NCBI RefSeq assembly: GCF_024054565.1
Contig: NZ_JAMXLR010000072.1
Location: 124,001-188,000 of the forward strand
Source: Aeoliella straminimaris
GTDB taxonomy: Bacteria > Planctomycetota > Planctomycetia > Pirellulales > Lacipirellulaceae
Direction of reading: 5' to 3'
DNA length: 64,000 nucleotides
The position numbers and the translations under genes are program-made. Below, piece by piece: positions 9,827 to 19,263 of this stretch. Position 1 is the first letter of the stretch. Each line of letters starts with the position of its first letter. The notes beneath the pieces are model-generated. The model ran no database searches. It was not told where the DNA came from and was given only the letters and a program-made list of their open reading frames with translations.

Positions 9827-11044
9827 ATGCCGAAGTTATGTCTCGTTGTTGCCGTGATGGTGTTGGCGGTGCCGGTGCATCTGCTGGCGCAGGAGACAAC
9901 CGCAGAAGTATCGCTTTCGCCGTTGGCGACCACAGGTCCCAAGCCAGCGCCGATCACTCCTCCGACACAGGCCGACGTGAAAGCATCCATCGCTCGCGGC
10001 GTGCGGTTCCTGCTGGACGACCAGCGTCCGGAGGGGGCGTGGGGCAGCGCCGAACAGACCAAAGACCTGAATATTTACGCGCCCGTACCCGGTGCCCACC
10101 AGGCATTTAAGACGGCCGTCACGGGGCTGGTGGTAATGGCCCTTGTCGAAGCGTATCCAACGCTCGACGAAGCGACGCAACATGAGGTCGACGCCTCGCT
10201 CGACCGCGCCCAAGCTTGGATGCTGAAGCACGCGGGCGGCGTTCGCCGAGCCGAAATGGACGCCATCTACAACACGTGGGGACACAGCTACGGACTGCAG
10301 GGGCTCGTGCGGCTTTACGATCACACGCCAGAAAGCGACACCGAAACCCGCGCCCGACTGCGTGAAGCAATGCAATTTCAGGTCGAGAAACTCGATCGTT
10401 ACGAGTACCTCAACGGCGGCTGGGGCTATTATGATTTCGACGCCCATACTCAAGTGCCCGGAAGTAGTCCCAATAGTTTCACCACGGCCACAGCGCTCGT
10501 GGCACTCAAGGAAGCAGAGGACGTCGGCGTCGAGGTTCCACGTGCGATGGTCGACAAGGCAATTACATCTGTGGAGCGGCAACGCTATCCAGACTTTTCG
10601 TACGCCTACGGTGAGTATCTGAGAATGCGGCCCAGGTATCCTATCAATCGACCTGGGGGCAGTCTGGGGCGTTCGCAGGCATGCAACTATGCTCTGGCCG
10701 TTTGGGACAGGCCTGAAGTTACCGAAGAGGTCATCAAGACGTGGCTCAATCGTCTGTACGCCCGCAACGGCTGGTTAAGCATCGGCCGAAAAAGGCCCGT
10801 GCCGCACGAGTCGTACTTTCAAGTAGCCGGCTATTTTTACTACTACGGTCACTTCTACGCCGCCCTGTCGATCAAGCTCTTACCAGAAGATGATCGGCCC
10901 TACTTCCAGGATCATCTGGCCCACATTCTCCTGCCTCTTCAGGAGAAAGACGGAAGCTGGTGGGACTATCCGTTCTACAATTACCATCAGCAGTACGGCA
11001 CGGCGATGACCGTGGTAGCGCTGACGCGATGCCTGCACGAATAG
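9827..11044 (+). CDS. Secreted terpenoid-cyclase/prenyltransferase-fold repeat protein
   Basis: 405 aa with a signal peptide (VVAVMVLAVPVHLLA, then QE). The mature part has the alpha/alpha-barrel repeats typical of squalene-cyclase-like proteins, with Trp-rich turns such as DQRPEGAWG (about residue 65), GGWGYYD (about 200) and KDGSWWDYP near the C-terminus. The catalytic DxDD motif of squalene-hopene cyclases is not seen, and the protein is exported, so it is probably a binding or structural protein rather than a cyclase. GAGG 5 nt before the ATG supports the start. It probably shares a transcript with the HlyD-like gene. Confidence 0.7.
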   Translation: MPKLCLVVAVMVLAVPVHLLAQETTAEVSLSPLATTGPKPAPITPPTQADVKASIARGVRFLLDDQRPEGAWGSAEQTKDLNIYAPVPGAHQAFKTAVTGLVVMALVEAYPTLDEATQHEVDASLDRAQAWMLKHAGGVRRAEMDAIYNTWGHSYGLQGLVRLYDHTPESDTETRARLREAMQFQVEKLDRYEYLNGGWGYYDFDAHTQVPGSSPNSFTTATALVALKEAEDVGVEVPRAMVDKAITSVERQRYPDFSYAYGEYLRMRPRYPINRPGGSLGRSQACNYALAVWDRPEVTEEVIKTWLNRLYARNGWLSIGRKRPVPHESYFQVAGYFYYYGHFYAALSIKLLPEDDRPYFQDHLAHILLPLQEKDGSWWDYPFYNYHQQYGTAMTVVALTRCLHE

Positions 11045-11840
11045 CTGCTGACTGGGTAGCAATGACGTTGCCTGTATTCTGAAAGCGGCCGGGCGACCAT
11101 GTGAGTCCGACGAATTATCGAACTCTCTCCTACGTCGCATGGGTGTCGCATTTGGCCGATACCGATGCACCGTCGCTGGGGACCCAATGGCCGTTCACTG
11201 CCCACCTGGCCTTCGCTGGTCGCTCGCCAGAAGTCCTGCAAATCTGCCCGGTGTCCAATCTTCGCCGTTGAAATGGCTTGCGATTGCGGTCCAATAGGTA
11301 GAGGGCAGGGTGTACCTGCATCGTGAGGGGGCCGCCAGCCTGCTGGTGGCGGATTGGAGATCGGAGGAGTTGGGGACCTGGAGGGAAAGTCTAATTCCGG
11401 CTCTCAGCCCGAAGCACCGCGCGATCTTTCGGCTGGGGTTCGCCTCAGCGGGATTCAAGGACCACAAGCTGGAGTTTTGGGCCACATTGGAGTTTTGCCG
11501 CAACTGTGGTGAACCGAAGGGACAAAACTCTCGGGTGGATTGAATCGCTGAGTGCCGTAAGTTGTTTTCAGGGAAGGGGTTGCGGGAATTTTGGTGGCCG
11601 TGGCGGCGGGAGTTTTGGGCCCATAAACCGCGCTGTGCGGAACTGGGGAACAACTGGGACCCAACACCCGGTGCATCCCCGTGCCTTGGACGAGACGCTT
11701 TCCCCCGATTGGGGCAGGGAAATGCTTTGGGCCGGCTGGACGGAGAAAAGCAGGATAGACTATACTACGCGACTCGGTTGGCCGCGGCTTGGGCCACCGT
11801 AGATGCTTAATATCCCCATCCCAGGAGTATCGGAGTACCC
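11045..11840. other. Intergenic region with a repeat-like segment and rpsU promoter region
   Basis: 796 bp between the repeat protein and rpsU. No open frame here looks like a protein. Positions about 11470-11640 are full of GGAGTTTTGGGCC-like words and match two other intergenic spots (see repeat entries). The last 80 bp hold a TATACT hexamer at 11761-11766 that could serve as the rpsU -10 box; no good -35 is seen. Confidence 0.5.
11582..11636 (+). repeat. Dispersed intergenic element, copy A
   Basis: Contains GGGAATTTTGGTGGCCG followed by GGAGTTTTGGGCCCAT (11609-11624). The second block matches the reverse complement of copy B at 36610-36625 exactly, and the preceding AAGGGGTT matches too. 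Further GGAGTTTTG words lie just upstream (11471-11500). There is no coding signal. The repeats could be remnants of a mobile element or a family-specific structural element. Confidence 0.5.
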
Positions 11841-12038
11841 GTGGTAAAGTTAACGCTTCGCGAACGAGAGACAGCCCAGGAAGCCGTGCGTCGGTTCCGC
11901 AAGTTGGTGGAACGCAGTGGTATCAAGAAGGAAATCCGAGTTCGCGAGTTCTACGAGAAGCCCAGCGAGACGAAGCGTCGCGCCCGCCTTCGCGCTCAGC
12001 GCCGCAACCGCCGCGAGCGGATGCTCGGCCGCATCTAG
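11841..12038 (+). CDS. rpsU: 30S ribosomal protein S21
   Basis: 65 aa, highly basic, with the expected bS21 pattern: an N-terminal helix (ETAQEAVRRFRKLVERSGI), then the REFYEKPSETKRR linker and an Arg-rich C-terminal helix (RRNRRERMLG). S21 sits near the anti-Shine-Dalgarno end of 16S rRNA and helps start translation. The start codon is GTG at 11841; no ATG is available in register. It stands alone, without dnaG or rpoD beside it, and is followed by a strong terminator. Confidence 0.95.
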   Translation: MVKLTLRERETAQEAVRRFRKLVERSGIKKEIRVREFYEKPSETKRRARLRAQRRNRRERMLGRI

Positions 12039-12193
12039 AATTGGCCAAGCCAGACTTTTCGCTTCTGTGATCGATCCTTCAATCGCAGGTGTTCTAACCC
12101 CTGCCCGGATCGCAAATCCGCAAAGATCTGTTTGACCGAAGGCGTATCGACTTTGCGTCGCCCTACTGCGCGGCATGCTGAATCGATCAACGC

Positions 12194-12224
12194 AAACAGC
12201 CGACCCCAAAGGGGTCGGCTGTTT
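12194..12224. terminator. Bidirectional intrinsic terminator between rpsU and outer-membrane protein gene
   Basis: A 14-bp perfect stem: AAACAGCCGACCCC (12194-12207), loop AAA, GGGGTCGGCTGTTT (12211-12224). It ends in T residues on the plus strand and, because of the AAAC at the left edge, also on the minus strand. It sits between the convergent rpsU and the 12263-13468 gene and can end both transcripts. Confidence 0.9.
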
Positions 12225-12262
12225 TGCTGTCTGGAAGGTGAGGACTCGGGTCCCCCTGTGTT

Positions 12263-13468
12263 CTAGAACGAGGTTTCCATTCGCAGGAAGAAGCCGTCGA
12301 AGCCCAGGATGTTGGCGTCGTCGTAGCTGTTCTGCAGCAGGAAGTTGTACTCGTCGCGGAAGCCAAGGTCATGCCAGGCCGAGAAAAAGTAGCCGCCCGT
12401 GAGGCTCGTATTGCAGGTGACGAACACGGTGCCGCCCGCTTCGATTTCAGTAACCGGAATCAGTGCACGGGAGCTAATCGACTGGGTGCCAGCGTCAACC
12501 GGTACCGTGCCGGAGTTGTCGACCGAGTGCTGCACCGAGTCGTAATCGCCGACCAGCAGCGACAGGTCACCCTTCATGTAGACGCTGCACACACCGCGGC
12601 GACCGAGATACCGCCGGCCCAGCACTCCAACGCGGCCACCAACGCCCTTGAAGTTCGAGATCGAAGTACCTTGCTCAAGCAACTCGTCGCCGGCATCGAT
12701 GGTGTTGAACGTGCGGTTAGTGGACAGATCCGCGGCCCGAATGGCACCGGTGAACGTGACATCCCAAGCCGGGCACCAGCCGCCACAAGGATCGCAGCAA
12801 TCGGTGCAGGTATCGCAACAGCCATCGTCGCAACACAGTGGCGAGCCGAGCGGGATGGTCTTCGACCAACCGAGATCGAACGAGTTGAGTTCAACGTCGG
12901 CGGTGCCGGTCACCCGAGAACCGTCGATGATCGGGGTTTGCTCCAGCGGCGAGATGATCTGCGTGGTGGAGGTTTCGGTGGGGCTGATGAAGCTACTGCC
13001 TGTGTCGAAACGGCTGTACGTAAATCGAATTTCCTCGCCACAGCAGTTGCGGAAACCGCCGTAAACGCGGAACGAACTGTCGTAATCGAAGTCGAATTGA
13101 TTGAACGTGTCGGTCAGGTTGGTAAGGTCGCGTTCGAGGTACGACACCGCTTCACTCGGGTTGGCCCGCAGGTACAGGTACTCGCCACCGACGAACATCC
13201 GAGTACCTCGTCCCAGCGGCAACAGGTTTAGGGAGGTGCCGCCAGGAGCACATCCGCAGTCGCCCATATCCATGCAGGTGCTGCAACTAGCCAACTTGAC
13301 GTTGTTGTCGCCTTGTCCGTCGAGTTGCTGAAGCGCCTGGGCCCAGGAGACGTCGTCCTGGGACTGCTGGCCTTGGTAGCCGGCTGTCTGCACTAGCTGG
13401 GCAGAGGCACCGCCGGCAAGAAAGAGTACCAGCGTCATGCTGGCACACATAGAGAATACGCGTGACAT
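12263..13468 (-). CDS. Cysteine-rich outer-membrane beta-barrel protein (Lpg1974/BBP7-like)
   Basis: 401 aa. Signal peptide about residues 1-23 (ends GGASA-Q). The body has alternating beta-strand patterns, GTRMFVGGEYLYLRA at the start of the barrel and an aromatic C-terminal residue (ETSF), as in outer-membrane porin-like proteins of planctomycetes. Unusual: cysteines cluster at 62-73 (four), at 142-143, and at 212-232, where nine occur in 21 residues. Start 13468 follows a GGGGGG tract and gives a proper signal peptide; the frame is open to 13537. Probably a surface protein stabilised by disulfides. Confidence 0.75.
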   Translation of the reverse strand: MSRVFSMCASMTLVLFLAGGASAQLVQTAGYQGQQSQDDVSWAQALQQLDGQGDNNVKLASCSTCMDMGDCGCAPGGTSLNLLPLGRGTRMFVGGEYLYLRANPSEAVSYLERDLTNLTDTFNQFDFDYDSSFRVYGGFRNCCGEEIRFTYSRFDTGSSFISPTETSTTQIISPLEQTPIIDGSRVTGTADVELNSFDLGWSKTIPLGSPLCCDDGCCDTCTDCCDPCGGWCPAWDVTFTGAIRAADLSTNRTFNTIDAGDELLEQGTSISNFKGVGGRVGVLGRRYLGRRGVCSVYMKGDLSLLVGDYDSVQHSVDNSGTVPVDAGTQSISSRALIPVTEIEAGGTVFVTCNTSLTGGYFFSAWHDLGFRDEYNFLLQNSYDDANILGFDGFFLRMETSF

Positions 13469-14152
13469 GTGTAGATTCCCCCCAGAATCGTAATCAGCCC
13501 GCCCAGTCGTCTCCCCGGAGCGACCTTGGCGAGGCACCGTGCTGTATTGTTGTCGAGGCTGTGCCGTTGCTCGCTAGCACCTGCTAGCCGCCTGCAGGAC
13601 ACACCCCCCGCGCCCCGAAATCTTTCGGAACATGAAAGGTAATCGGTATCGCGATGATCGCTACTTTGCTTTTTCTCCGTACAACTGGCGAATCTGGCAG
13701 CACCCGTAGAACCGCCAAAGTCGCCTGAAACGTCAGCCATTGCCAGCGACCGCGCAGCAAGAAGCGGCATTGTGGCTTGAGGGAAGGACCACAATGCCGC
13801 CGAGAGGTGTCTTCGTTACAGCGTTTGCTACGACCTGCTAGCGTCTTGGCCGCCGGCAACGTGGTCGCTGGCGACGTCGACAGGGAGTGGCGCGACAGCG
13901 TCGGCGAGAACTGCCAGCATGGCCACGGGACCTGCGCCCTAGGCATGCACTGACCATTCCCCGGTCGCGGTCGCAACCCACCAGTCTGGTTTGAACCAAC
14001 ATGACGAATACCTCAAGTACGTCGACAGCACAGCGTTTGCCTTGTATGCAATGCATGCGGCAATTGCCAGCGGGGCAGCGGCGATTAGCCGTGCTCGTAT
14101 CGAATCTGTCCGTAGCAGCGGAAACTGGTAACCGGAAGGTCCGCCGAGCCTC
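13469..14152. other. Intergenic region upstream of the cysteine-rich outer-membrane protein gene
   Basis: 684 bp between two minus-strand genes. Minus-strand frames of 70-130 codons exist but have no recognisable protein features or ribosome-binding sites. It should contain the promoter of the 12263-13468 gene. I see no repeat or RNA gene. Confidence 0.4.
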
Positions 14153-14980
14153 TTAGCGTCGACGACGCAGTACACCAGCGCCGACCACAGCAGCCAAGAT
14201 GGCAGCCACGCCCGTCGATGGTTCGGGAACCACGGTAGTTGTCACGTCCGTGCCGAAGATGTCGACACCTTCCATCACGCCGTATGGGCGGATGAACTGG
14301 TTGAAGTAGTTGGCTTGATTGCCGGTGACCTCGTAGTCAGCAATTTGAGTCGAGACGGACTCCGTCAACGCGTTGTTGTTGGGATCCACAAACGTACCCG
14401 TGACGACGGAGTTGTCCTCGGTGCCATTGCCATCCATGTTGTTCATATCGAACAACACCAGGCGGAAGTCGGGATGCGGAAAGAGACCTTCAACGTCGTC
14501 ATCTGGGGCCAAGTCGATGCCGAAGCGAACCGTTTCACCTGGGGCCAAGCCGCCGTTGCCGAAGGTGACGGTCAGCAAGTCACCAGTGGATACTACCGAT
14601 TGGATCAGGACATCCGGCGTGGAATCGCTCAGCAGGGCGAACGTACCGTAGGTGGCGTCGGTGAAATTGTAGTCTTCGTCGCCAATCGTCATGCTAAACT
14701 CGGTCAGGTTGCCGGTCGAGTCCGACAGGTTTTCAACTTCGACCCAGGGCATGCTGCGATTGCGGATTCTCTGGTAAGGAGTGTCCCACATGGAGTATTT
14801 CATGACCTCCATTTCGTCTGGATATTCCAGAACCATTTCCTTTTCGCAGAGCAAGAAATTGAATCCAACTTTGTCGAGTACCGCGTGGGCGGGACTCGCC
14901 GCAAGGATCGCAACGAAACACGCGCCGAATGCAAGCCCGATCTGGCTTGCCGTGCGCGCACTGATATGTGCAGAAATCAT
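14153..14980 (-). CDS. PEP-CTERM sorted extracellular protein
   Basis: 275 aa. An N-terminal signal peptide (about residues 10-32, ending PAHA) and a classic C-terminal PEP-CTERM signal: VPEPST, a short hydrophobic helix, then RRRR at the very end. Exosortase would cut at this signal and hand the protein to the cell surface or matrix. The mature part is acidic and Asn/Asp-rich, with an immunoglobulin-like pattern (GLAPGETVRFGIDL). Start 14980 is supported by GAGGGA 7 nt upstream. No exosortase gene lies in the window. Confidence 0.85.
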   Translation of the reverse strand: MISAHISARTASQIGLAFGACFVAILAASPAHAVLDKVGFNFLLCEKEMVLEYPDEMEVMKYSMWDTPYQRIRNRSMPWVEVENLSDSTGNLTEFSMTIGDEDYNFTDATYGTFALLSDSTPDVLIQSVVSTGDLLTVTFGNGGLAPGETVRFGIDLAPDDDVEGLFPHPDFRLVLFDMNNMDGNGTEDNSVVTGTFVDPNNNALTESVSTQIADYEVTGNQANYFNQFIRPYGVMEGVDIFGTDVTTTVVPEPSTGVAAILAAVVGAGVLRRRR

Positions 14981-15914
14981 AGAAGTTTCCCTCAAATGGA
15001 TATGGACGCTCGCGCACTTGGGGAAGTGAGCGATCGCAGTGTCGATACGGTTTAAACGAGGGTCGAACCACCTCGCGCGACAGCGCACGCTGCGCGCAGT
15101 TGTTCAACCGCTTCTGTTGGCCCATGCAGAATTGGCCGCTCGCGACTTGGCGAGTGCCCAAAAATTGCCAGGCTTGCAGTGTTTAAGAGAGCGGCGAAGC
15201 GAATCGTCGGAGCCGCGTACTCTGCTGCCATCGCAGCCGGTACGGCTCATGACACTGCCACCAATCGATTACCTGAGCATTCGTACCCTTCGCAGCTATG
15301 TCGGCTCGCACGACGTCATGTGGAAACACAACGGTGGCGAACACCTCGCTGCCGCATCAGTGCGAAGGTGCTTTTAAGGCTACTGCGAACACCGAGTTGC
15401 ACGCTGAGCAAACCGTCCCTAGCGGTACAGTCGTGCAAATCGGCAAATCCAGAATCCCGGAGAGACAACCAGCAACCAGAGGGAAGCCGGGGAATGCTAC
15501 TTGAGGACTCGGGAGCCGCAGCAGGTGAATGCCAAGCAAGCGATGTGGCAACGCCACCTAATCGCCGCTTTATGGACATTCATGAGGACGGCTCCCCGTA
15601 GCAGAGTGAAAGGAAATAAACCTGGCCGCGAACCCATTACACGGCCACATTTGTACGATAATCGCCGCCGAAAATGATGTCAACGAGCTTTTTCGATAAT
15701 TTCAACAAATCCGGTTGGGCGGACTGGGAAAGCCGACAGACCTCATAACGAGCGGGGCGCATAAAAGGACGCGACGGGGTCCCCTCTAGCTCCCAGCTAA
15801 AAACCCGCCGCGTCGGCGATTGACGACCCCTCCCCGGAGTTCGTCTTTCACCGCAAAGCTAGGCCAGGATTAGGGGCTGTCAAACGGCTTCTAAGCGGGC
15901 TGTGTCAGCCGATT
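14981..15914. other. Long intergenic region between PEP-CTERM gene and nadC
   Basis: 934 bp. Plus-strand frames at 15039-15377 and 15179-15601 are open but show no domain, composition or start signal that supports them. The stretch 15600-15720 is A/T-richer. The nadC terminator lies at 15799-15818. No tRNA, repeat or mobile gene was seen. Confidence 0.4.
15799..15818 (-). terminator. Probable intrinsic terminator of nadC
   Basis: Read on the minus strand: CGCCG, loop ACG, CGGCG, then GG and TTTTT. The stem is short (5 bp) but all G/C and is followed directly by the T-run. It lies about 100 bp after the nadC stop. Confidence 0.55.
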
Positions 15915-16847
15915 TCAGCCTGCGGCAGGACTGCCCCGCCAGTCCAGCCCCACGTCGAGCGCCACGGCAGAGTGGGTCAAAGCCCCCACGCTGATGCGGT
16001 CGACTCCAGTACGGGCAATATCGCCAATCGTGTCGAGATTCACTCCGCCCGATGCCTCGAGAGCGACGGTGGGGGCAAGACTGTCTCGCATGGCAACTGC
16101 CCGTTGCAACTCATCGAGCTTCATGTTGTCCAACAGCACAATATCGGGGCTGGCCGCCAGGACCTGTTCGAGTTGTTCGAGCGTGTCGACTTCCACTTCC
16201 AGCGCTTCCACCTTGGCACCGGCAGTTGCCAGATTCTCTCGCACCAATTCGATCGAGTGCTTTAAAGTCAGCCCTTCCTGAGCAGCCAGGGCGACGTGGT
16301 TGTCCTTGATCATCACTGCGCGGTGCAGCCCCAGCCGATGATTCAGGCCGCCGCCACACCGCACGGCGTACTTCTCCAGCATCCGCCAGCCCGGAGTAGT
16401 CTTGCGGGTGTCGTACACCGTGGCGCGGGTGCCCGCCACCGCATCCACGTATCGGCGAGTGAGTGAGGCAATGCCCGACAGCCGTCCGAGGAAATTCAAG
16501 AATACCCGCTCGGCGGTCAGTATGTCGGCGGCCGAGCCGGAAAGCGTGGCGAGCGTTTGTCCTCGTTCGATTGCGTCGCCATCGGTCGCCGCGGGGCGGT
16601 ATTCGACTAACGTGCCCATCTCTTCCAACACCAACGGCACAACTGTCAGCCCCGCCACGACACCCACCTGCCGTGCGACGATGGCCACGCTGCCCTGCGC
16701 TTCGGGCGGTACCAGACAGCGGGTGGTCCAGTCGCACGCATCGCCCACGTCCTCACGGATGGCCAACGAAATCAACTGCCGGGCGGCGCTGGCTACTTCT
16801 TCGGACCAGTCGACTTGGGTGAAGTTGGTGTTCACAATGGGATCCAT
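15915..16847 (-). CDS. nadC: Nicotinate-nucleotide diphosphorylase (carboxylating)
   Basis: 310 aa. Makes nicotinate mononucleotide from quinolinate and PRPP, with loss of CO2, in de novo NAD synthesis. Family signatures are all present: TRKTTPGWRMLEKYAV, CGGGLNHR, HRAVMIKDNH, LEVEVDTLEQ and LLDNM, plus a C-terminal EASGGVNLDTI. The start was set at 16847 because it gives close to the usual length (about 285 aa); the frame is open to ATG 16931, which would add 28 residues. No nadA or nadB is adjacent. Divergent from the ComEA-like gene. Confidence 0.95.
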   Translation of the reverse strand: MDPIVNTNFTQVDWSEEVASAARQLISLAIREDVGDACDWTTRCLVPPEAQGSVAIVARQVGVVAGLTVVPLVLEEMGTLVEYRPAATDGDAIERGQTLATLSGSAADILTAERVFLNFLGRLSGIASLTRRYVDAVAGTRATVYDTRKTTPGWRMLEKYAVRCGGGLNHRLGLHRAVMIKDNHVALAAQEGLTLKHSIELVRENLATAGAKVEALEVEVDTLEQLEQVLAASPDIVLLDNMKLDELQRAVAMRDSLAPTVALEASGGVNLDTIGDIARTGVDRISVGALTHSAVALDVGLDWRGSPAAG

Positions 16848-16957
16848 GCGGGAAGGTAGTGATGAGAGATGGCAGGAGTATTGCGGCGAGGCTCGCCGCC
16901 TAGCGATTCTGCTAAACTGAGAATCGTCCATTCTACGGTTAATGCTAAGAACGTAGT

Positions 16958-17332
16958 ATGCCCCAACCCCTTCTGAAACCCACCGAACAAGGAACCGTCG
17001 CCACGGCTATCGCCGTGTTGCTGGCGGTGGCTTTGGTGGCGTGGATGGTGGCCGGTGGGCGATCGGGGCGACTGATTGAGATCGACGAGGCGGAGCCCGT
17101 GCCGTACGCCTTTATGGTGGATGTGAACTCGGCTACGTGGCCGGAACTTGCCCAGTTGCCTGAGATCGGAGAAATCCTCGCGCGGCGCATTGTCGAGACG
17201 CGCGAACAGCGGGGGCCGTATCGCACGCGAGAGGACCTGATGGAGGTCAGCGGCATTGGAAGGGTGAAGCTGTCGCGGATGGCGCCGCATTTGTTGCCAC
17301 TGCCGGACGAACGAGCAGTGGCGGGGCCGTGA
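16958..17332 (+). CDS. ComEA-like helix-hairpin-helix protein with membrane anchor
   Basis: 124 aa. One transmembrane segment at about residues 14-33, then a tandem helix-hairpin-helix DNA-binding domain (residues 54-112) with the usual core DVNSATWPELAQLPEIG and VSGIGRVKL. ComEA binds incoming DNA during natural transformation; related short proteins of unknown role are also common. The neighbours (nadC, ABC permease) do not point to competence. The reading ends 9 bp before the convergent permease gene. Confidence 0.8.
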   Translation: MPQPLLKPTEQGTVATAIAVLLAVALVAWMVAGGRSGRLIEIDEAEPVPYAFMVDVNSATWPELAQLPEIGEILARRIVETREQRGPYRTREDLMEVSGIGRVKLSRMAPHLLPLPDERAVAGP

Positions 17333-17341
17333 GTCTCTTGC

Positions 17342-19144
17342 TCAATCCGCTGGATCCATATTCGGAGGGGTGAATCGCTTTGGCGGTTGGAAACTGCCGG
17401 CGGCCGTCGAAGCGGTGGCATCGGAACGCCCCGCCAGATGTTCGAAGCGGGTCACCAACGAGGAGAGGATGACCAACGAGGCGACAGAATAGGCGCCCAG
17501 TCCCAGGACGTAATCTGCCACCATCCAAGGCTCGTGGCTGATCAGGTCTTCGAAGAAAAAGAAACTGGGCACGCTTTGCAGGAATGGAACGCAGGGAATC
17601 ATGGCGATCTTGATGATCTCGTCATCGCCGCTACCGAACATCATAGGAAGACAGCAGCAAAAGAGGTAGCCGCCACCGACAAAAAACAGGGTGCCCATCG
17701 TCGCACCGATCGACTTGAGCGATGTGGATAGACTCAACGAATAGGAGAGCCCCACGGCCGTCGCGAATAAGCCGGAGATGCCGATGGCCAGCAAGTGCAG
17801 AACTATGGCGAAGAAGTATTCGGGGGTCAGGGTGGTTTGCAGCAGCCAAACCACGGCCAGGGGGGGGAACATCCAGCGAAACGCGTACAGGTTGCCCAGC
17901 GTTTTGGCACCAATGATGTCCTGCCCTGTAAGGGGTGTGGAGATGAGCGAGAGCCAGCAATCACGCTCTTTTTCGTAGGTGATGAGTCCCGCCGCACGTA
18001 GCCCCATGAGGATAGCAATGCCGACCCCCCATACCGGCGTGATGATGAACGTGCTCATCAGGTACATTTCGCCTTGTGTGTCCCAGCTTCCTGGACCGGT
18101 GGTGCGTATCGATCGATAGACGCCAATCGCCACGGCGATCATGGCGATCATCAAGAGGGCGATGGACATGCGCCCCAGGAAGCCAAGTTTCGTGGCGGCC
18201 GATCGAGCGAATAGCTCTTTCCACAGCATGGGGTGCTCGCCGAGGGCCGGTCGGTACCGCAGCGCCGATAGCCACTTCGTCTTACGAGTTTCCTTTTCGC
18301 CGCCACTCACCGACCTCAGGTGAACTCGTCGTACGGCGGCCACGGCCAGGATTGCCAGGACGAGGGAAGTGGCCGTTTGCAAGCCGATTGCTTGCCACAC
18401 TCGAAGGCTACCGACCTGCATGCCCCGGACGTTCATGGTCGTTTGCTCGGTAAGCAGCACGAGGGGATTAATCTGGGAGAAGTATTCCACCGGGTACCGC
18501 AGCAAACCGATGAGCCAGCCCGTTGTGCCGCCAGCGCCCATACCCATTAGGCCAAGTCCGAACAGAGGGAGCACAAAAACCAGGGCTTCTACCAGGTAGA
18601 CGCGGATAATGGCATCGCGTGCCCGTGGCGTCCAAACCGAAATACAGATCGCCCCCACGGTGAGCATCGTCACGGTGCTGGCCAGGCTGGCGAAGTACAT
18701 CACCAGCAGGTTACCTGGAATGCCACCCAGCAGGCGGAATATGGCCAGTACCGGCAGGGCTACCAGCACCAGTTTGCCAACCAGCAGGAGTTTGCCGGCC
18801 AATTTGGAAAGCACGATCTCGGCATTGGACAGATCGGTGGCGAACAAATACTCAATCGTGCGGCGTTCGCGCTCCGAGGCAATTGCCCCTGCGGCGATAG
18901 CTGGGGTGACCACTAACGCCGCGATCATGGTTAGCCAGGCAAAAGTCCAGAAGAACGACGAGGCGAGATTGGCCGCCTGCTCGATCGATAGTCGTCCGGT
19001 GCGATTGTTGTAGCCTATTGCTTCGGAATAGCAGAGCCATAAGCACATCAGCAACACCGAGGCGAACAACACGCGCAGCGCGAAGTACCTTTTCCGCCGC
19101 CCGTTGGCGACCATTTCGGCATTGAATACTGGCCCGAGTAACAT
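17342..19144 (-). CDS. ABC-2 type transporter permease, two-domain
   Basis: 600 aa integral membrane protein with about 12 predicted segments in two halves. Each half begins with a cytoplasmic stretch containing a conserved acidic/basic turn (AGAIASERERRTIEYL and GLITYEKERDCWLSL), the mark of the ABC-2 permease repeats. It needs an ATPase partner, which is not adjacent. The C-terminus is a soluble Pro/Ser-rich tail. Substrate unknown; planctomycete relatives are usually annotated only as ABC transporter permease. Confidence 0.8.
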   Translation of the reverse strand: MLLGPVFNAEMVANGRRKRYFALRVLFASVLLMCLWLCYSEAIGYNNRTGRLSIEQAANLASSFFWTFAWLTMIAALVVTPAIAAGAIASERERRTIEYLFATDLSNAEIVLSKLAGKLLLVGKLVLVALPVLAIFRLLGGIPGNLLVMYFASLASTVTMLTVGAICISVWTPRARDAIIRVYLVEALVFVLPLFGLGLMGMGAGGTTGWLIGLLRYPVEYFSQINPLVLLTEQTTMNVRGMQVGSLRVWQAIGLQTATSLVLAILAVAAVRRVHLRSVSGGEKETRKTKWLSALRYRPALGEHPMLWKELFARSAATKLGFLGRMSIALLMIAMIAVAIGVYRSIRTTGPGSWDTQGEMYLMSTFIITPVWGVGIAILMGLRAAGLITYEKERDCWLSLISTPLTGQDIIGAKTLGNLYAFRWMFPPLAVVWLLQTTLTPEYFFAIVLHLLAIGISGLFATAVGLSYSLSLSTSLKSIGATMGTLFFVGGGYLFCCCLPMMFGSGDDEIIKIAMIPCVPFLQSVPSFFFFEDLISHEPWMVADYVLGLGAYSVASLVILSSLVTRFEHLAGRSDATASTAAGSFQPPKRFTPPNMDPAD

Positions 19145-19263
19145 GCGGGTCAGTGTAGCAGGTGCCGGCGCGCGGGACCATCATCGCCAACCGAATTGAG
19201 GGCGGTGCATTTGGCCCCCAGTCACGGACCGCGCGGCGGTCTGGCTACTTTATTGGCCAGCTA

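Noticed and set aside
13584..14175. Minus-strand frames of 70-130 codons upstream of the outer-membrane protein gene
   Set aside because: They overlap each other, have Arg/Cys/Pro-rich composition without pattern, and lack ribosome-binding sites.
15039..15601. Two overlapping plus-strand open frames of 112 and 140 codons
   Set aside because: No recognisable domain, signal peptide or start signal; amino-acid composition looks like translated non-coding GC-rich DNA.
15768..15814. Larger hairpin GACGCG-CGGG around the nadC terminator
   Set aside because: Imperfect with a 22-nt loop; the smaller stem with T-run at 15799-15818 explains termination better.
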